This document shows positions 4,559 to 5,869 of a DNA stretch of 5,869 bases, piece by piece. Position numbers and translations under genes: made by a program. The notes under the pieces are model-generated. The model saw nothing but the letters and a program-made list of their open reading frames with translations, was not told where the DNA came from and did no database searches. This DNA comes from an archaeon (GTDB taxonomy: Archaea > EX4484-52 > B79-G9), in contig DAOVNB010000046.1 of assembly GCA_030630425.1 (NCBI GenBank), positions 1 to 5,869 of the forward strand. The letters run 5' to 3'. Position 1 is the first letter of the stretch. Every line of letters begins with the position of its first letter.

Positions 4559-5029
4559 CTATTCTAAAAACAGTTCGCACAGCCTTAAATAATTTTCCTT
4601 TGTCTTGACACCAATATAATAATCACATCCAAAGACAAATGTTGGCGTATACCGTATATCAAGCCCGTAGGATTTCATCAATTCTTTAGCTTCCCCATCA
4701 GTTAGGTCTAGTATTGTAGGTTCAACGCCCATATCCCTGCACGCTTCCTGAAAAACAGGCAGTGTAGTTGCGCAGTGGCCGCAATATTTCGATTCAAACA
4801 TTATTACTTTGTTTTCCAGCCCCCTGCTTTTGCATTCATCTAATTGGAAAGAGCCGTCTTTTGTTATTGTAAACAATTCAACTTGCCCTTGTGTCTGATT
4901 GTGCTCATCGCCTGTTGAAGAATTAACGCTTGACCCAGAAACAGAATTAATGTTTGGCTGAGAAACACAGCCGGCTAAGAACAAAACAAGCACTATTGAA
5001 AACCATAAACTTGTATTTTTTTTAAGCAT
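4559..5029 (-). CDS. Thioredoxin-fold lipoprotein with CGHC active site
   Basis: 156 residues from the chosen start. It begins MLKKNTSLWF, followed by a hydrophobic segment and the lipobox LAGC (Cys at residue 21), so it should be lipid-anchored on the outer face of the membrane. A Ser/Asn/Thr-rich tether (about 22-50) leads to a thioredoxin-like domain with CGHC at 83-86 and the cis-Pro segment YTPT at 127-130. Additional cysteines include the one in the VFGC segment near residue 135. Known CGHC proteins act as thiol-disulfide oxidoreductases; next to a CcdA-like gene, a reductase fed by that transporter is likely. Start choice is uncertain: in-frame GTG 5044 and ATG 5041 also exist, and none has an SD. 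The ATG at 5029 gives a normal-length signal peptide with a KK start and fits a leaderless transcript from the TATA-like TTTATTTAA at 5056-5048. Confidence 0.85.
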   Translation of the reverse strand: MLKKNTSLWFSIVLVLFLAGCVSQPNINSVSGSSVNSSTGDEHNQTQGQVELFTITKDGSFQLDECKSRGLENKVIMFESKYCGHCATTLPVFQEACRDMGVEPTILDLTDGEAKELMKSYGLDIRYTPTFVFGCDYYIGVKTKENYLRLCELFLE

Positions 5030-5047
5030 TGCCAAACACATCACATC

Positions 5048-5070
5048 TTAAATAAAGATACACATATATT
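5048..5070 (-). promoter_or_regulatory. TATA-like elements for the thioredoxin/CcdA unit
   Basis: Two candidates exist on the minus strand: TTTATTTAA (5056-5048), which would place the start of transcription near the ATG at 5029, and AATATATG (5070-5063), which would place it near the ATG at 5041. The choice of translation start and promoter are therefore linked. Confidence 0.4.
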
Positions 5071-5099
5071 CAAAACAAACATTAAAAAACTATAATGTC

Positions 5100-5114
5100 T
5101 TTGGAGACTCCAAA
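5100..5114. promoter_or_regulatory. 15-base near-perfect palindrome in the divergent promoter region
   Basis: TTTGGAG-A-CTCCAAA has perfect 7-base arms around one central base. AATG (5094-5097) and CATT (5115-5118) add four further pairs beyond a two-base bulge. It lies between the minus-strand thioredoxin unit and the plus-strand CBS gene, upstream of both sets of TATA-like elements, as expected for a shared operator. The rest of 5030-5187 holds no gene that I can support. Confidence 0.5.
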
Positions 5115-5135
5115 CATTTTCGCCAATACAACACA

Positions 5136-5163
5136 CATATAACCTTCCGTCCCCAATATAATA
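5136..5163 (+). promoter_or_regulatory. TATA-like elements for the CBS-domain gene
   Basis: CATATAA (5136-5142) would start transcription near 5165 and leave a short leader containing the SD. AATATAATA (5155-5163) would start it near 5185, almost leaderless. The presence of an SD favours the first. Confidence 0.4.
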
Positions 5164-5187
5164 CTGTATTTCCGGGGGTGTATTTCA

Positions 5188-5613
5188 ATGACAATAAAAG
5201 AAGCTATGCACAAAGCCACATTTGTAGAAAAAACAGCAACAATCAAAGAAGTAGCCGAAGTTATGGACAAGAAAAATATAGGCTCTGTAATTATAGGAAC
5301 AAAAGAGGAACCGCTTGGTCTTTTTTCTGAACGGGACATTGTAAAAAAAATAGTATCTAAAGGCATCATAGCAAAGACCGCCAAAGTAAAAGACCATATG
5401 TCAAAACCAATCCAGATCATAAATGTCAACAAGCGCCTTGTAGATGCCATGAATTTCATGACCGAAAAAAAGATACGCCGCCTTCCTGTTGAAAACAACG
5501 GAATAATCGTCGGCATGCTATCAATAAGAAGTGTCTCCCAGAACATGAAATACAGTTATATGCGGGCAAGGGTACTCCCATCATTCCGTGAGAAGATGCC
5601 AGGCTTTTGGTAA
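5188..5613 (+). CDS. Stand-alone tandem CBS-domain protein
   Basis: A 141-residue protein made of two CBS motifs forming one Bateman module. CBS1 is at about 1-62 (TIKEVAEVMDKKNIGSVII then GLFSERDIVKKIV) and CBS2 at about 66-120 (VKDHMSKPIQIINVNKRL then KKIRRLPV and IVGMLSIRSV). The remaining 20 residues form a basic, aromatic tail ending in PGFW. Known modules bind adenosine nucleotides or S-adenosylmethionine and sense cell energy or metabolites. Without a fused effector domain the target is unknown. The ATG has GGGGGTG seven bases upstream, a G-rich variant of the usual SD. The gene is divergent from the thioredoxin/CcdA unit and shares its 158-base intergenic region. Confidence 0.9.
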   Translation: MTIKEAMHKATFVEKTATIKEVAEVMDKKNIGSVIIGTKEEPLGLFSERDIVKKIVSKGIIAKTAKVKDHMSKPIQIINVNKRLVDAMNFMTEKKIRRLPVENNGIIVGMLSIRSVSQNMKYSYMRARVLPSFREKMPGFW

Positions 5614-5630
5614 ACACAAAAACCATAACC

Positions 5631-5638
5631 AATAAAAC
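5631..5638 (+). promoter_or_regulatory. TATA-like element for the HerA-like gene
   Basis: AATAAAAC is centred about 26 bases before the ATG at 5661, and no SD precedes that ATG, so a leaderless transcript is likely. The match to a TATA box is weak. Confidence 0.35.
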
Positions 5639-5660
5639 ATTTCCCCCTAAAAACATTGTC

Positions 5661-5869
5661 ATGGAAATAATCGGGCAAATTGTAGCAGGCGGTTTTGGCG
5701 ACATCTTAATCCGCCAGAAAAGCAAAGGTGCAATGGAATTAGGCGAACTACTGGTATCTGATGCAAAAGACCAATACACGATTTTCCAGATTTACGACCT
5801 TAAATATGGCTGGCAAATCGCAAAAGAATCATTGGAAATGATAGCAGGAATGAACCTTGAAGGATACGG
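5661..5869 (+). CDS. HerA-like (DUF87) ATPase, N-terminal part (cut by window edge)
   Basis: The frame opens at ATG 5661 and stays open for 69 codons to the right edge. It begins MEIIGQIVAGGFGDILIRQK and continues with MELGELLVSDAKDQYTIFQIYDLKYG, then IAKESLEMIAGMNLEGY. The glycine-rich beta-strand pattern, the ELGELLV segment and the short strands after it resemble the HAS-barrel at the N-terminus of archaeal HerA/DUF87 ATPases, which translocate DNA. The Walker motifs lie beyond the window, so this rests on weak N-terminal similarity recalled from family members. No SD is visible; an upstream TATA-like element fits leaderless expression. It lies 47 bases after the CBS gene on the same strand. 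Confidence 0.6.
   Translation, partial: MEIIGQIVAGGFGDILIRQKSKGAMELGELLVSDAKDQYTIFQIYDLKYGWQIAKESLEMIAGMNLEGY

Noticed and set aside
4392..4580. Minus-strand 62-codon frame overlapping the CcdA-like start
   Set aside because: A different frame of the same strand within the CcdA-like gene; no motif, and the CcdA frame is clearly coding.
5082..5546. Minus-strand open frame of 154 codons opposite the CBS gene
   Set aside because: It is antisense to a clear tandem CBS protein, shows no recognisable family motif, and its composition reflects the complementary strand.
5456..5779. Minus-strand open frame spanning the CBS end and the HerA-like start
   Set aside because: It overlaps two better supported plus-strand genes and has no recognisable content.

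Overview
The window looks like an archaeal genome fragment, moderately AT-rich and gene-dense. Several starts lie about 26 bases downstream of a TATA-like element (TTTAAATA in front of the DUF134 gene, with a purine-rich BRE-like stretch before it), so some transcripts are probably leaderless, while genes inside operons use Shine-Dalgarno (SD) sites. The gene families (a DUF134 regulator, a DUF5320-type Gly/Arg protein, ferredoxin-insert MinD ATPases, DUF89 and a HerA-like N-terminus) are also typical of archaea. A DPANN lineage such as Woesearchaeota is my guess, but the window cannot prove it.

Layout. On the minus strand, reading from the DUF134 gene towards base 1, there are two transcription units. 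Unit A (3598 to 2778) holds a DUF134 helix-turn-helix regulator with a zinc-ribbon tail and a small DUF5320-like protein. Unit B (2666 to 1) holds two NifX/NifB-like (dinitrogenase Fe-Mo cofactor biosynthesis family) small proteins, two MinD-family ATPases each with an inserted 2x[4Fe-4S] ferredoxin domain, and the start of a DUF89 (ARMT1-like) gene cut by the window edge. Genes in unit B overlap or sit within about 12 bases of each other. Upstream, also on the minus strand, is a two-gene thiol-redox unit (5029 to 3719): a lipoprotein with a CGHC thioredoxin fold, and a CcdA/DsbD-like membrane protein. On the plus strand are a CBS-domain protein (5188 to 5613) and the N-terminus of a HerA-like ATPase (from 5661).

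How it fits together. Units A and B resemble the bacterial 'orange protein' (ORP) gene set of Desulfovibrio: NifX-like proteins plus a pair of ferredoxin-MinD ATPases. The archaeal set here has DUF134 and DUF5320 in place of the sigma54 regulator. The likely theme is ATP- and electron-dependent assembly or delivery of a metal-sulfur cluster on the NifX-like proteins. The thiol-redox pair next door could supply reducing equivalents outside the membrane, but no shared regulation is visible.

Most unusual point. The DUF134 gene carries an internal, in-frame ATG preceded by a perfect SD site (AAGGAGGT, 9-base spacing). It lies exactly where the DUF134 domain ends and a DUF5320-like segment (MPGGDRTGP) begins. 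The DNA at this ATG repeats the start of the neighbouring DUF5320 gene at 24 of 26 bases. The promoter of this gene also carries strong inverted repeats that look like operators.
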